Positions 43,838 to 53,970 are shown, counted from the stretch's first letter. The stretch is 64,000 nt of DNA from CAYVOV01 sp964453525 (GCA_964453525.1 CAYVOV010000006.1:62001-126000), one strand, 5' to 3'. A program made the numbers and translations. The notes: generated by a model not told the origin, from the letters alone.

Positions 43838-44010
43838 TTCCCTTTTACTCAATCATGGTTGTACAGGTAACAATGAATATCAATATTTCTTTCGCCGCTG
43901 TGGTTTCCTTCGGCTTCGCTCAGGACAAGCTAACTGCTCACCATGAGCGGCACGCATCCCCACTCACCCTGAGCTTGTCGAAGGGTCTCCAACTAAGATT
44001 GAGAAGAACC
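43838..44010. repeat. Dispersed repeat A, copy 2
   Basis: About 173 bp matching 16202-16374 with few differences, including the CCCTGAGCTTGTCGAAGGGTC core. It occupies much of the gap between the acetyltransferase and gyrB; the rest of that gap holds the gyrB promoter. No open reading frame of note is conserved between copies. Confidence 0.85.
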
Positions 44011-44108
44011 GGAGTTTCTGAGGTTAGCCGGCTTTTCTACTCTTTGTATCATTCAGTCTTGGCTGAATGATGTGCTTCTTCATGCAAACATAATTCACGC
44101 TTGACAGA

Positions 44109-44137
44109 TTCCCATTACGCTCAAAATGTGCTATAAT
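44109..44137 (+). promoter_or_regulatory. Extended -10 promoter of gyrB
   Basis: TGCTATAAT (44129-44137) is an extended -10 (TGn-TATAAT). A weak -35 TTCCCA lies 17 bp upstream. TTGACA at 44101 is 25 bp from the -10, too far to pair with it. A leader of about 130 nt precedes the gyrB start. Confidence 0.6.
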
Positions 44138-44272
44138 ATTATGTGTGGCAACAATATCATCCGTATGTCATAAAACAAACCATTTAATCTTTGGTGACAG
44201 TTCCATTTTTGTCTCAAGAAATCCGTTTTGCTTTCTTCATCTTAACCACAGAGGAGGTAATTAATACCAGCT

Positions 44273-46240
44273 ATGGCCAAAGACAAGTCTACTAAAAAAG
44301 ACAAGACCCCCAAACCGGAAAATGTTGATAATGCCAATAATGTAGAGAATAGAGAATATACTGCCGAGGATATTCATGTCCTTGGTGGGCGGGAAGCGGT
44401 CCGCCTGCGCCCGGGAATGTACATAGGCAGTACCGACCAGCGGGGGCTGCACCACCTCGTCTACGAGATTGTTTATAACAGTATCGATGAAGCTATGGCC
44501 GGTTCCTGCGACCGTATAAAAGTGACAATCCACGAGGATGGCTCGGTAACAGTTGAAGATAACGGACGTGGTATTCCGGTCGAAATCCACCCCACCACCA
44601 ACGTATCCGCCCTGGAGACGGTAATGACCGTTCTGCACGCCGGGGCGAAGTTCGGCGGCAAGACCTACCAGGTATCTGGCGGCTTGCACGGAGTGGGCGC
44701 CTCGGTGGTAAATGCACTTTCTGCCTGGTGCGAAGTAAATGTAAGGTTGAACGGCAAGATACACCAACAGAGATTCATCCAGGGCATACCAGAGGGTGAA
44801 GTAAAAGTCGTCGGTGAAGCTACCGATACTGGCACAACCACCAGCTTCCTTGCCGATGAGGAGATATTCGATAACGCGAAGTATGATTTCAAGACCCTGA
44901 CCGAGCGGTTCCGGGAGATGGCATACCTGAACAAGGGACTGGAGATATATATAAAAGATGAGAGAACCGATAATGAAAAGACCTTTTACTTCGAAGGCGG
45001 TATCAGCAGCTACGTCCGCCATCTCAACAGGAACAGGGATGTCCGCCACCGGCAGCCTATCTATATATCCAAAGCGGTAAACAGCACTCAGGTGGAAGCC
45101 GCACTCCAGTACAATGACGGTTTTAACGAGACTATCTTCAGCTTCGCCAACTGTGTTAACACTGCCGATGGCGGCAGCCACCTTACCGGCTTCCGAACGG
45201 CGCTTACCCGCGTCCTGAACGACTACGCTCACCGGAACAAACTCCTCAAGGAAGATGAGCCCAATCTCACCGGTGAGGACGTCAGAGAAGGGCTCGCTGC
45301 CGTTATCAGCGTCAAGCTGACCGACCCGCAGTTCGAGGGGCAGACTAAAGCCAAACTCGGCAATCCCGATACCAAGGGAATCGTGGAGAGCGTGGTCGGG
45401 GAGGGGTTATCACTGCACTTCGAAGAGCACCCTGACGACCTTAAACGAATCGTTGAGAAGTGTATCCTTGCCGCCAGGGCAAGAGAAGCCGCCAGGAAAG
45501 CCCGTGACCTTATTGTAAAGAAGTCCAGCCTGCTCTCAGCCACCCTCCCCGGGAAACTAGCTGACTGCTCTGAAAAAGAGCCGTCGCTCTGTGAACTGTA
45601 TCTCGTCGAGGGAGACTCTGCCGGCGGCTCGGCAAAACAGGGCAGAAATCCCCGTTTCCAGGCTATCCTGCCGCTGCGGGGTAAAATTCTTAATGTTGAA
45701 AAAGCTGCCTCCGATAAAATGCTGGGCCACGCCGAAATCCGGGCTATAATCACCGCCCTGGGAGCCGGCATTGACGATGATTTCGACCTTTCAAAGCTCC
45801 GCTATCACCGGGTTATCCTGATGACAGACGCCGATGTGGACGGGTCACACATTCGCACCCTGCTGCTTACCTTCTTTTTCCGTCATATGGCTGAGTTGAT
45901 TGATAACGAGCACCTCTATATTGCCCAGCCGCCCCTCTATAGAGTGGCATCCGGTAAAACCCAGGAATGGGTCTATTCGGAACAGGAAAAAGATGAGGTG
46001 CTCAAGAAACTTAAAGGGGCAAGGAACGTGGGAGTCCAGCGCTACAAGGGCCTCGGTGAGATGAGCGCCGAGCAGCTCTGGGAGACAACAATGAACCCGG
46101 CTACCCGCACCCTGCTTACCGTTAATATCGATGATGCCGCCAACGCCGACCATATATTCCATACCCTGATGGGCGAGGAGGTCCCGCCACGCAAGGCATT
46201 CATACAGGCACACGCCAAGACAGCAACCCTGGATGTTTAA
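44273..46240 (+). CDS. gyrB: DNA gyrase subunit B
   Basis: 655 residues, the ATPase subunit of gyrase. The GHKL ATPase has IYNSIDEAMAGSC, DNGRGIPVEIH, HAGAKFGGKTYQVSGGLHGVG; the TOPRIM domain has YLVEGDSAGGSAKQGR and TDADVDGSHIRTLL; ends ARTLLTVNIDD. The N-terminal 30 residues are a polar Lys-rich extension. No gyrA, recF or dnaN is next to it. Confidence 0.97.
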   Translation: MAKDKSTKKDKTPKPENVDNANNVENREYTAEDIHVLGGREAVRLRPGMYIGSTDQRGLHHLVYEIVYNSIDEAMAGSCDRIKVTIHEDGSVTVEDNGRGIPVEIHPTTNVSALETVMTVLHAGAKFGGKTYQVSGGLHGVGASVVNALSAWCEVNVRLNGKIHQQRFIQGIPEGEVKVVGEATDTGTTTSFLADEEIFDNAKYDFKTLTERFREMAYLNKGLEIYIKDERTDNEKTFYFEGGISSYVRHLNRNRDVRHRQPIYISKAVNSTQVEAALQYNDGFNETIFSFANCVNTADGGSHLTGFRTALTRVLNDYAHRNKLLKEDEPNLTGEDVREGLAAVISVKLTDPQFEGQTKAKLGNPDTKGIVESVVGEGLSLHFEEHPDDLKRIVEKCILAARAREAARKARDLIVKKSSLLSATLPGKLADCSEKEPSLCELYLVEGDSAGGSAKQGRNPRFQAILPLRGKILNVEKAASDKMLGHAEIRAIITALGAGIDDDFDLSKLRYHRVILMTDADVDGSHIRTLLLTFFFRHMAELIDNEHLYIAQPPLYRVASGKTQEWVYSEQEKDEVLKKLKGARNVGVQRYKGLGEMSAEQLWETTMNPATRTLLTVNIDDAANADHIFHTLMGEEVPPRKAFIQAHAKTATLDV

Positions 46241-46260
46241 GCGATAAATAGATGAACCGT

Positions 46261-46290
46261 AAAAGCACAGGATGTTTATCCTGTGCTTTT
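46261..46290. terminator. Bidirectional terminator between gyrB and flavoprotein gene
   Basis: A perfect 13-bp stem AAAAGCACAGGAT / ATCCTGTGCTTTT with a GTTT loop, 21 bp after the gyrB stop. The stem ends in T on either strand, serving the convergent genes. Confidence 0.92.
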
Positions 46291-46311
46291 AATATGGCGA
46301 ATAAGGCAAAT

Positions 46312-46881
46312 CTAAGCCTTCAGCTTCTTTACGAGCAGGGCGACGTTTTTGCCGAAGTTCCAGGCGATGTTCAGTCCTTCTTCATCCTTATTGACCTCGC
46401 CCTTCTCCCGGCCGAAGGCTACATTCCAGTAGGTTGAGCCGGGCATAAAGAAGCCGAGGATATGAAACCAGAACATAATCTGGGCGAAGGTAAAATTCTG
46501 CCCGGCGCGGCGGGCAACCACCAGGGGACCGCCTACCTTTCCGGCGAAGACTCTCTTCGGACCGCCCATGTAACCGCACCTCTCCATAAACGCCTTCAGC
46601 AATGCGGTTGCCGAGCCGTAATACACCGGTGCCCCCAGGATTACGGCATCGGCCTCTTTTATCTTTGCATAGAGAGGCATCAGGTCGTCATCAATCGGGC
46701 ACTTCTCCTCGCCACTTTCCCGGCAGACCATGCAGGCAGTACAGGGGCGGATATCCATTCCGGCCAGGCTAATCAGCTCCGTATCAATACCTTCCTCGGC
46801 GATAGCTTTCAGGGTATGCCTTGCCAAGATTTCCGTATTCCCGTTTTTCCTCGGACTACCGACGATTGCGACAGCTTTCAC
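46312..46881 (-). CDS. NADPH-dependent FMN reductase-like iron-sulfur flavoprotein
   Basis: A 189-residue flavodoxin-fold protein. FMN-phosphate loop GSPRKNGNTEIL (about 8-19), then a compact Cys cluster C-x2-C-x2-C-x7-C in CTACMVCRESGEEKC as in Isf-type iron-sulfur flavoproteins, and LGAPVYYGSATALLKAFMERCG. It probably shuttles electrons from ferredoxin to an acceptor. Monocistronic, facing gyrB. Confidence 0.85.
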   Translation of the reverse strand: MKAVAIVGSPRKNGNTEILARHTLKAIAEEGIDTELISLAGMDIRPCTACMVCRESGEEKCPIDDDLMPLYAKIKEADAVILGAPVYYGSATALLKAFMERCGYMGGPKRVFAGKVGGPLVVARRAGQNFTFAQIMFWFHILGFFMPGSTYWNVAFGREKGEVNKDEEGLNIAWNFGKNVALLVKKLKA

Positions 46882-47161
46882 TTCTTATCTCCTATATTTT
46901 TAATAACCCCATCCCCTGTATCCCCTTCCCCTTAGAAAGGTAAAGAGGAATGATTTTTAGACGAAGGGGTTTCGCCCCTCTTAACACCCCGTGTTTTTCA
47001 ATCAAATAGATTTCTTTTTTACCTCTCCCTTTGGTAAAGGGATTCATCCTGAAGAACTCTTCATGAAGTATAGCGAGAGGGATTCATATAATCCCCCTTA
47101 GTCCCCCTTTAATAAAGGGGGATAATACTCAGCGTCTTATTTACAAGTACAGCACACCTTC
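46882..47161. repeat. Repeat-containing intergenic region
   Basis: Holds a copy of the CCCCATCCCCTGTATCCCCTTCCC repeat family (46897-46934, also at 34541-34580), a GGGGTTTCGCCCCTCTTAACACCCC hairpin-like motif and a CCCCCTTTAATAAAGGGGG palindrome near 47120. No gene is seen. Confidence 0.65.
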
Positions 47162-47773
47162 TTACGTTTCCTTCTTTATATATAACTTATGCTGCCTGAT
47201 ATAATGTTCTACCGGCTCCGGCACCAGATGGCTAATGGGTAAGCCCTGAGCAACCCGCTGACGGATATCGGTGGCACTGACGTCCACGTTCGGCTCATCC
47301 AGTATTATTACGTTCCCTGATAATCCGGGCACTTCTTTTTCCAGAGTATCCAGGTCCGGGACAGCGCAGCCCGGCCGGGGAACCGCCACCAGGCGGCAGG
47401 CCTGAATCAGCCGTTCCGGCTCCTTCCACAGGTGAAAACTGGCCAGATTATCACAACCCATTATGAAAAATATCTCGCTGTCATCTCCAATCAGGTCGCG
47501 CAATTCGGACACGGTATCAATTGTATAGGAGGGTCCTATCCGGTTCATCTCTATTGTGGACAGCCTGAAATCAGGATAGCCGGCAATAGCCAGACGTACC
47601 ATCTCAACGCGGTGCTCTACGGCCGTTATACAATTCTCTTCCTTTAGAGGTGTTTGAGCCGCCGGCATAAATATGACCTCGGCCAGTTCCAGACGAACTC
47701 TTGCCGCCTCAGCCACGACAATATGGCCTTTGTGAACCGGGTCAAACGTACCACCCATCAAACCAATATTCAT
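47162..47773 (-). CDS. nadD: Nicotinate-mononucleotide adenylyltransferase
   Basis: 203 residues. GGTFDPVHKGHIVVAEAA is the nucleotidyltransferase HIGH-type motif, PAAQTPLKEE substrate loop, FFIMGCDNL, and VSATDIRQRVAQG (ISSTxIR motif). Joins NaMN or NMN with ATP in NAD synthesis. 21 bp downstream of obgE in the same direction, likely one operon. Confidence 0.96.
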   Translation of the reverse strand: MNIGLMGGTFDPVHKGHIVVAEAARVRLELAEVIFMPAAQTPLKEENCITAVEHRVEMVRLAIAGYPDFRLSTIEMNRIGPSYTIDTVSELRDLIGDDSEIFFIMGCDNLASFHLWKEPERLIQACRLVAVPRPGCAVPDLDTLEKEVPGLSGNVIILDEPNVDVSATDIRQRVAQGLPISHLVPEPVEHYIRQHKLYIKKET

Positions 47774-47794
47774 TATCAGACCTCTGGATATATA

Positions 47795-49057
47795 TTACCA
47801 CTCCCACTCGAATTCGCCACATCGGACTTTATCACCCGGTTTAATCCCCGCCTTTTCCAGCGCCCTGCTCACTCCCTGCTTCTCCATCGGTCTCAAGAGC
47901 TGCCGGCGTACCTCGGGATTTGCTAGGTCCACCCTAGCGATAATACGCTCAAGTTCCGGCGCCGTAACAATAAAGATATTATCCTCTTTATGGACGCTGA
48001 CGCCGGCACCTCTTGGCTGAGGTCGGAACACCACTCTGGGAGCCTGCTTATCTGCTTCCGCCGCGGCTTCTGTCTTCTTCAGCACTTTAACTGCCTCCGC
48101 AACAAGCCCGGCTATGCCTTCGCCCTCGATTGCAGAAATGAAGAGCACCGGTATTCCTGCATCATTGAACGTCTTCCTTATCTCTTCTATCCGGGCGCTT
48201 ACTGCCGGTAAATCTATTTTGTTCACCGCCACTACCTGAGGTTTTTGAGCAAGGGTCGTGTCAAAGAGGCTGAGCTCGGTACTAACCCGCAGCATATCTT
48301 CCACTGGAGATTCAGAGGTGCCGTCTATCAGATGAACAAGTATCTTGGTCCGCATAATGTGACGCAGGAAATCGTGTCCGAGACCTTTGCCGAGATGAGC
48401 GCCTTCGATAAGTCCCGGAATTTCAGCCAGAATATAACTGTCCGGTCCCGCTTCCACTGCGCCCAGCACAGGCTCTAGGGTAGTGAAAGGATAATCAGCT
48501 ATCCTGGGAGTAGCCGCCGATGCCGCAGCCAGCAGGGTTGACTTGCCGGCATTGGGAAAACCTATTATGCCGATATCGGCAATTAATCTTAGCTCAAGCG
48601 TCAGCGAGAGCTCATCACCAGGCTCTCCCTTCTGAGCAATTCGCGGAGTCTGGTTCGTTGACGAGGCGAAGTGCACATTACCCAGGCCCCCTCTGCCACC
48701 TGCTGCCACCACCTCCTTCTTACCCGACTGCACGCAATCCGCAATAAGAGCGCCGCTTTCACCCGCATTGTCCGTTATCATGGTACCTACCGGAACCCTC
48801 AATACAAGGTCTTCTCCCCTCTTACCATGCTTCTTCTGACCCTTGCCATTTTCACCTTTACCGGCCCGGTAAAGCCTGTTCTGCCTGAAGGCACGCAGAC
48901 CGCTAATTCCCGAATCAGCCAGCATTACTATGTCTCCGCCAGCGCCACCATCACCACCGTCAGGACCACCAAAGGGCACATATTTCTCATGACGGAAACT
49001 TATGGCTCCATCACCACCATCACCGGCTTTTACCCGGATTACTACCTTATCAAACAA
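47795..49057 (-). CDS. obgE: GTPase ObgE/CgtA
   Basis: 420 residues. The Obg fold (1-158, glycine-rich GGDGGAGGDIVMLAD and GKRGEDLVLRVPVG), the G domain (GFPNAGKSTLLAAAS, YPFTTLEPVLG, AEIPGLIEGAH, NKIDLP) and a C-terminal OCT domain (residues ~350-420). Ribosome assembly and stress signalling GTPase. TTG start. Upstream of nadD. Confidence 0.97.
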   Translation of the reverse strand: MFDKVVIRVKAGDGGDGAISFRHEKYVPFGGPDGGDGGAGGDIVMLADSGISGLRAFRQNRLYRAGKGENGKGQKKHGKRGEDLVLRVPVGTMITDNAGESGALIADCVQSGKKEVVAAGGRGGLGNVHFASSTNQTPRIAQKGEPGDELSLTLELRLIADIGIIGFPNAGKSTLLAAASAATPRIADYPFTTLEPVLGAVEAGPDSYILAEIPGLIEGAHLGKGLGHDFLRHIMRTKILVHLIDGTSESPVEDMLRVSTELSLFDTTLAQKPQVVAVNKIDLPAVSARIEEIRKTFNDAGIPVLFISAIEGEGIAGLVAEAVKVLKKTEAAAEADKQAPRVVFRPQPRGAGVSVHKEDNIFIVTAPELERIIARVDLANPEVRRQLLRPMEKQGVSRALEKAGIKPGDKVRCGEFEWEW

Positions 49058-49263
49058 CGTTAAACCCTATCACTCTACTATATGCCATTAATGTATAGAT
49101 ATATTAATATTATTAATAGTATCATGAATTCAGCGGGGTTAAAATTCACCGGGTATATAGCCCGATAGACCGGGAAGTGAAGCTGACTTTTTTAAACTTA
49201 TCAAACGGTGGTGCTGCTTTTTAAAAAATTGAAAGTAGTGAGGAAAAATATTGGAAACTTGAG

Positions 49264-50682
49264 TTAAATGCCTACCTGTGATGTCTGGTTCAGGTCCCGC
49301 CGGATATCAAAAATTCTGCGTTTCAGGGAGGGGCTGTTTTTCATGCCGCCGGCAATTTTTTGATAAGCATGGCTGACGGTTGCCGGTGTTCTTCCGCCGA
49401 GTTCCTTACCAATCTCGGCAAGAGAGTAGTCGGTCTCCTGCCGGATAAGGTACATCGCTACCTGCCGGGCGAGGGCAGTTAATTCGTCCCGCTTCCGGCT
49501 TTTCAAGTCGGACGGCGGCAGCTGAAAATGGTTGACTACGGCTTCCATTATCAAGCCGGGTGTAACGGGTAGAGTTTGCGGTTCGTTATCAGCAGTGTCC
49601 TTAAGTACCCTGGCTGCCAGTTCAGGGGTGAGCATAGCTCTAACCAATCTGGAGTAGGTAATTACTCTGTTCAATGAACCTTCAAGCTCCCTGATGCTCT
49701 GCTTTATCTTGAGGGCAATGAACTCGAGGACATTGGCAGGGATTTCAACTCCCTGCTGTTCCGCTTTGGCTTGCAGGATTGCCAGGCGAGTATCGTAATC
49801 AGGCTTTCGAATGTCGGTGACCAGACCCCATTCGAAGCGGGAGCACAGGCGTCCCTGCAATGACGGTATCGACCTGGGAGAACGGTCGCAGGTAACCGCT
49901 ATCTGGTGGTTGGAGTTGTGCAGTTCGTCGAAAGTATGGAAAAAGTTTTCCTCGGTCTGTGTCTTACCGCTGAAAAACTGAACGTCATCCACAAGCAGCA
50001 TATCAACATTCCGGTACTTCTTGCGGAACTCTTCCGTTTTTTTCTCCTTGAGAGCGCTCATTAACTGGTTTGTATACTCTTCAGCCCTGACATACATTAC
50101 TTTCATCTCACCGGCTAAAGCCGCATGACCGATGGCGTGCAGTAAATGCGTCTTTCCGAGTCCGGCCTTGCCGTAAATAAACAGGGGGTTGTAGCTGTTA
50201 CCCGGGTTCTCAGCTACGCCAACGGCAGCAGCGTAAGCAAGTTGATTTGAACTGCCGACGACGAAGGAGTCGAAGGTGTACTTGGGATTAAACAGGGGAA
50301 GGCTTGATTGCTGAGCGGGAGCAGGTTTCCCCCGGCTTTTATAAGCCGGCGCCAGTTTTTGATGGTTTGTGTTTACCTGAAATTGTACCTGTACTTCCCG
50401 GTTGACGATGCCGGTAAGCACTTTTTCAATCAGTGAACGCTGGTTTTTGCCCAGGTATTCGGCAACAAAGGTATTCGGTACGCCGATGACGAACTCATCT
50501 TCTTTGTAGCTTAAACCGATTGTCTTTTCCAGCCAGGTGCGGTAATTCGATTTGTTTACCTGGATTTGCAGCTCGCCCAGAGCAGCTTCCCAGAGCTTTT
50601 CTACCGGTCTTGATTCTGTCAAATTCTTCTCCACGTTTTTCAATCTTAAAACTCTGTCCCAGATTTTCGAAGCTCTAATCAC
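49264..50682 (-). CDS. dnaA: Chromosomal replication initiator DnaA
   Basis: 472 residues. Domain I (LWEAALGELQIQVNKSNYRTWL), linker, AAA+ domain III (GKAGLGKTHLLHAIG Walker A, MLLVDDVQFFSGK Walker B, FDELHNSNHQIAVTCDRSP), and domain IV (DYSLAEIGKELGGRTPATVSHAYQKI) that binds DnaA boxes. Starts GTG 50682 or, less likely, GTG 50634. No consensus DnaA boxes are seen around it, and dnaN is not adjacent. Confidence 0.96.
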   Translation of the reverse strand: MIRASKIWDRVLRLKNVEKNLTESRPVEKLWEAALGELQIQVNKSNYRTWLEKTIGLSYKEDEFVIGVPNTFVAEYLGKNQRSLIEKVLTGIVNREVQVQFQVNTNHQKLAPAYKSRGKPAPAQQSSLPLFNPKYTFDSFVVGSSNQLAYAAAVGVAENPGNSYNPLFIYGKAGLGKTHLLHAIGHAALAGEMKVMYVRAEEYTNQLMSALKEKKTEEFRKKYRNVDMLLVDDVQFFSGKTQTEENFFHTFDELHNSNHQIAVTCDRSPRSIPSLQGRLCSRFEWGLVTDIRKPDYDTRLAILQAKAEQQGVEIPANVLEFIALKIKQSIRELEGSLNRVITYSRLVRAMLTPELAARVLKDTADNEPQTLPVTPGLIMEAVVNHFQLPPSDLKSRKRDELTALARQVAMYLIRQETDYSLAEIGKELGGRTPATVSHAYQKIAGGMKNSPSLKRRIFDIRRDLNQTSQVGI

Positions 50683-50941
50683 CCTTATTAAGGGGTACTA
50701 CGCTGCCTGTCGGGGTGGAGGAAAACAGAATTATATTTACGTGAAACAGTTAAAATAATACCAGACCTCTCCTAAAGGATGGCAAGGCTTTTGATGGCAA
50801 CTGATAGTCGGTTTCAACCGGTGGTTTCTCTTGGAAGGTCTGCCAGACTCCCTTTTTTATCTAATTATTAACGGATAGCTTTGGATATTTTTGTTGTTAT
50901 TAAAAAATTCCGGTGATACAATTATCGGCGGGAGGTCCAGA

Positions 50942-51883
50942 TTGCGAATCGTTTTTATGGGTACTCCTGAGTTCAGCGTTACCCCTCTTCAACACCTCGT
51001 TCTCAATCAATACGAGGTAGCAGCTGTTTGTACCCAGCCTGACCGGATGGCGGGCAGGGGACGCTCCCTTGCCTCTTCACCAGTGAAGAAAGTCGCTGAA
51101 GAACTGGGGCTGCCGGTAATACAGCCGGTAAACTTAAAGAAAGAAGATGTCGTGGTGGAGCTGGCAGACCTTAGACCGGATATTATCGTTGTTGCCGCCT
51201 TCGGTCAAATCCTGCCTCAGTCGGTACTGGATATTCCTGAATTCGGATGTGTTAATCTGCACCCATCGCTGCTGCCTGAATACAGGGGGGCTTCACCGGT
51301 TGCTGCGGCGATTCTGGGAGGTAATGAGTTTACCGGCGTCAGCATGATGCTTATGGACGCTGGAATGGATACCGGTCCGGTACTGGCTCAGGCGCAGATA
51401 CCTGTCGCGGACTGGGATACTACCGGTTCTCTAACCTCCAAACTATCGCTTATTGCCGCCCAGCTACTGCTTGACGTCTTACCTTCCTGGGTAAAGGGTG
51501 AGATTACTCCCCGACCCCAGAATGATGACGAAGCTACCTATTGCGGTACGATTACCAAGGAAGAAGGCGAGATTGACTGGCGTCTTCCGGCGGTGGCTCT
51601 CTGGCGGCGGGTACGCGCCTTTCAGCCCTGGCCCGGCTGCTACACCCGGTGGCAGGGAAAGCAGCTGAAAATAATCGAGGCGGTGCCTCTGTCGGTGAAG
51701 AAAGCCCTCGGGACGGGACAGGTGGTGGCGGTTGGAAAGGAGAAAGTGGGATTCGGAGTTGGTACCGGAGAGGGGGTTCTCGGAGTATTGGAGGTCCAGC
51801 TCGAAGGTAAGCGGGCGATGTCTGCTGTGGAATTTTTACGGGGGCAGCAAAAGCTTATCGGGGCGGTATTGCCTTCGGACTAG
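50942..51883 (+). CDS. fmt: Methionyl-tRNA formyltransferase
   Basis: 313 residues from TTG 50942, preceded by GGGAGG; gives MRIVFMGTPEFSVTPL. CTQPDRMAGRGRSLASSPVK, NLHPSLLPEYRGASPV (formyl-THF binding) and SMMLMDAGMDTGPVL are diagnostic, with the C-terminal OB domain. Formylates initiator Met-tRNA. Upstream of mazG by 13 bp. Confidence 0.96.
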   Translation: MRIVFMGTPEFSVTPLQHLVLNQYEVAAVCTQPDRMAGRGRSLASSPVKKVAEELGLPVIQPVNLKKEDVVVELADLRPDIIVVAAFGQILPQSVLDIPEFGCVNLHPSLLPEYRGASPVAAAILGGNEFTGVSMMLMDAGMDTGPVLAQAQIPVADWDTTGSLTSKLSLIAAQLLLDVLPSWVKGEITPRPQNDDEATYCGTITKEEGEIDWRLPAVALWRRVRAFQPWPGCYTRWQGKQLKIIEAVPLSVKKALGTGQVVAVGKEKVGFGVGTGEGVLGVLEVQLEGKRAMSAVEFLRGQQKLIGAVLPSD

Positions 51884-51896
51884 TGAAAGGATTGAT

Positions 51897-52685
51897 ATGA
51901 AAAATAACACATCGGTACCCGGTGACCTGAGCAGATGGCAGACTCTTGTGGATATAATCGCCAGACTGCGGGCGCCTGACGGCTGCCCCTGGGACAGAAA
52001 GCAGACCCATTCTTCTCTGCGGACGAACCTGCTGGAGGAGTGCTACGAGGCACTGGCGGCACTTGACGAGGGTGACGCCGCTAAGCTCCGTGAGGAGCTT
52101 GGAGACCTGATGCTACAGATTGTTCTTCATACCCAGATTGCCTCCGAAGCCGGTGAGTTTGAAATGGATGATGTAATAGAAAGTATTAATGCCAAGCTGG
52201 TCCACCGCCATCCCCATATCTTCGGTTCGGCCACGGTGGAGAATGCCGAGGAGGTAGCGCATAACTGGGAAGTCCTGAAACGGGAGGAAAGGGGAGAGGA
52301 TACCTCTCTACTGGAAAGCGTACCGAAGCAACTACCGGCGCTTGGTTACAGCCAGGAGATACAGCACAGGGTGGCGCAGGCGGGATTCGACTGGGAAAAC
52401 ATCGATGGCGTAATCGATAAGCTTGCCGAGGAGGTCGGCGAGTTAAAAGAAAGCTCCGGGGAGGAAAAAGCGGAGGAGTTCGGCGACCTGCTATTTACAC
52501 TGGTCAACATCGCCCGGCGGATGGGAATCGATTCGGAGTCGGCACTTAGGGAAGCCAACAGGAAATTCTACCGCCGATTTTCCCGAATGGAAGACCTCTG
52601 CCGCCAGCGCGGAGTCACCTTCGCCGACCTCTCCTTCGATGAACAAAACGCCCTCTGGGAAGAGGCAAAGAAGACCCGGGATTGA
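51897..52685 (+). CDS. mazG: Nucleoside triphosphate pyrophosphohydrolase MazG
   Basis: 262 residues from ATG 51897. Two MazG domains: LRAPDGCPWDRKQTHSSLRTNLLEECYE with EELGDLMLQIVLH, and a second LAEEVGELKESS with EEFGDLLFTLVNIAR; both retain the EExxE...ExxD metal motifs. Removes pyrophosphate from non-canonical or excess NTPs. Follows fmt and is probably co-transcribed. Confidence 0.95.
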   Translation: MKNNTSVPGDLSRWQTLVDIIARLRAPDGCPWDRKQTHSSLRTNLLEECYEALAALDEGDAAKLREELGDLMLQIVLHTQIASEAGEFEMDDVIESINAKLVHRHPHIFGSATVENAEEVAHNWEVLKREERGEDTSLLESVPKQLPALGYSQEIQHRVAQAGFDWENIDGVIDKLAEEVGELKESSGEEKAEEFGDLLFTLVNIARRMGIDSESALREANRKFYRRFSRMEDLCRQRGVTFADLSFDEQNALWEEAKKTRD

Positions 52686-52752
52686 AATTACCGGTCCGCC
52701 GAAGGGGACGGTAGTCGGGACTATTCGACTTTACAAACAGGACTGGCATAAA

Positions 52753-53970
52753 CTATCCACTCCTGAGGTTCTGGATAATTTCCCTCAAGCCAGGTCTTTT
52801 CCCGTACATTAGTAAATAAATCCTGAAAATCCTGATAGCTACAAATAATGCTCCAGCGATTGAGAGTCCCAGCACCACGATACTGACCACCATTTGCCAG
52901 ATAGGAACGTCACTCACGCCCATCCTCAGCATTGTTGTCACGGGAGCCGTAACAGGGAAAATGGTGAGAACTACCCAGATTGGACTGTTCGGGAATATGA
53001 ATAATAAAGAGCTGAACCAGAAGGGTATAAACACGGGCATTGTCAGAGTCATAAGCAGCTGCTGTCCTTCATGGGTATTGGTGCTGATAGCGCCGATACC
53101 CGCTGAAACCACGACAAAGAACAGATAACCCAGAATGAAATAGACCAGCCCCAGAACGATGAAGTTGCTTGGTATTTGTATCGCGCTGAAAAAGCTGCCG
53201 AAAGTGGACGAAGCCAGATTCAACAGGAGTGGAAGCGAGACCAGCCAAACGGCCACCTGTATCAGTCCGGCGGCGCCCAGTCCCAGAACTTTTCCCGTAA
53301 TTAACTGCCGCGTGGAAATGGAGGACAGCAGTACTTCAATGAGACGGTTCTCCTTCTCTTCCACCAGCCCTGAGAGCATATAACTGGCAGAGAAAATAAT
53401 GGAGAAGGCGAGAAGAAAGCTGAAAAGCGCCGGAACGATAATATTCCCCCATCCACCCTGCTCTGTAGCCACGGCTCCAGTTTCCGTAAGTCTGGTGGTA
53501 AGCAGATTCAATGGTGCATCTATTACGTATATAGTGTCGTGGGGCACTTTACCAGCTAATATGTTGCTCGTCAGGAATCTTTTAATGGCGGCAACAGTAG
53601 GCTGGGGAGTCTCTGGCTGTTTCTCCAGTGTATAATGATTAATCACTCCGGTGGAGGCGTAATCCCGCGGAATGACAAAATACTCTGAGATATCGTCGTT
53701 GATCAGGGCTTTGGTCGCATCATCCTGCGTATTGTAGCGGACCAGTTCTATATGCCCTTGGGCAGTATACTGGTCGAATCCACCGACCTCATCAATATAC
53801 CCGATGATGGTCGTTTCTACTTCTGTCGGCTCGATAATTGCGGATACAAGCTGGATGATGCCTATGGCAATGAGGGCTAAGACCGGCACGATAAGGGTCA
53901 TAATTATGAACCCTTTCCTCTTTATCGTATGCAGGAATTCATGACCGAATATCAACCGAGTCTTATTCAT
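52753..53970 (-). CDS. ABC-2 type transporter permease (NatB-like)
   Basis: 405 residues. One N-terminal membrane segment (TLIVPVLALIAIGIIQLV), a ~150-residue extracytoplasmic loop, then five segments near the C-terminus including LFSFLLAFSIIFSASYMLSGLVEEKENRLIEVLL with the EKE-R motif of ABC-2 exporters. Overlaps the ATPase by 8 bp; together they form a complete exporter such as a sodium or drug ATPase. Confidence 0.9.
   Translation of the reverse strand: MNKTRLIFGHEFLHTIKRKGFIIMTLIVPVLALIAIGIIQLVSAIIEPTEVETTIIGYIDEVGGFDQYTAQGHIELVRYNTQDDATKALINDDISEYFVIPRDYASTGVINHYTLEKQPETPQPTVAAIKRFLTSNILAGKVPHDTIYVIDAPLNLLTTRLTETGAVATEQGGWGNIIVPALFSFLLAFSIIFSASYMLSGLVEEKENRLIEVLLSSISTRQLITGKVLGLGAAGLIQVAVWLVSLPLLLNLASSTFGSFFSAIQIPSNFIVLGLVYFILGYLFFVVVSAGIGAISTNTHEGQQLLMTLTMPVFIPFWFSSLLFIFPNSPIWVVLTIFPVTAPVTTMLRMGVSDVPIWQMVVSIVVLGLSIAGALFVAIRIFRIYLLMYGKRPGLREIIQNLRSG

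Noticed and set aside
43855..44070. Open frame covering repeat A copy 2 (and its equivalent at 16177)
   Set aside because: Identical peptide stretches arise only because the DNA repeat is copied; no coding signal.
44101..44137. TTGACA at 44101 as -35 of the gyrB promoter
   Set aside because: It is 25 bp from TATAAT, far from the required 16-18 bp; the extended -10 suffices.
49058..50941. Replication origin near dnaA
   Set aside because: No cluster of TTATNCACA-type DnaA boxes in the flanks; dnaN and rpmH are not adjacent.
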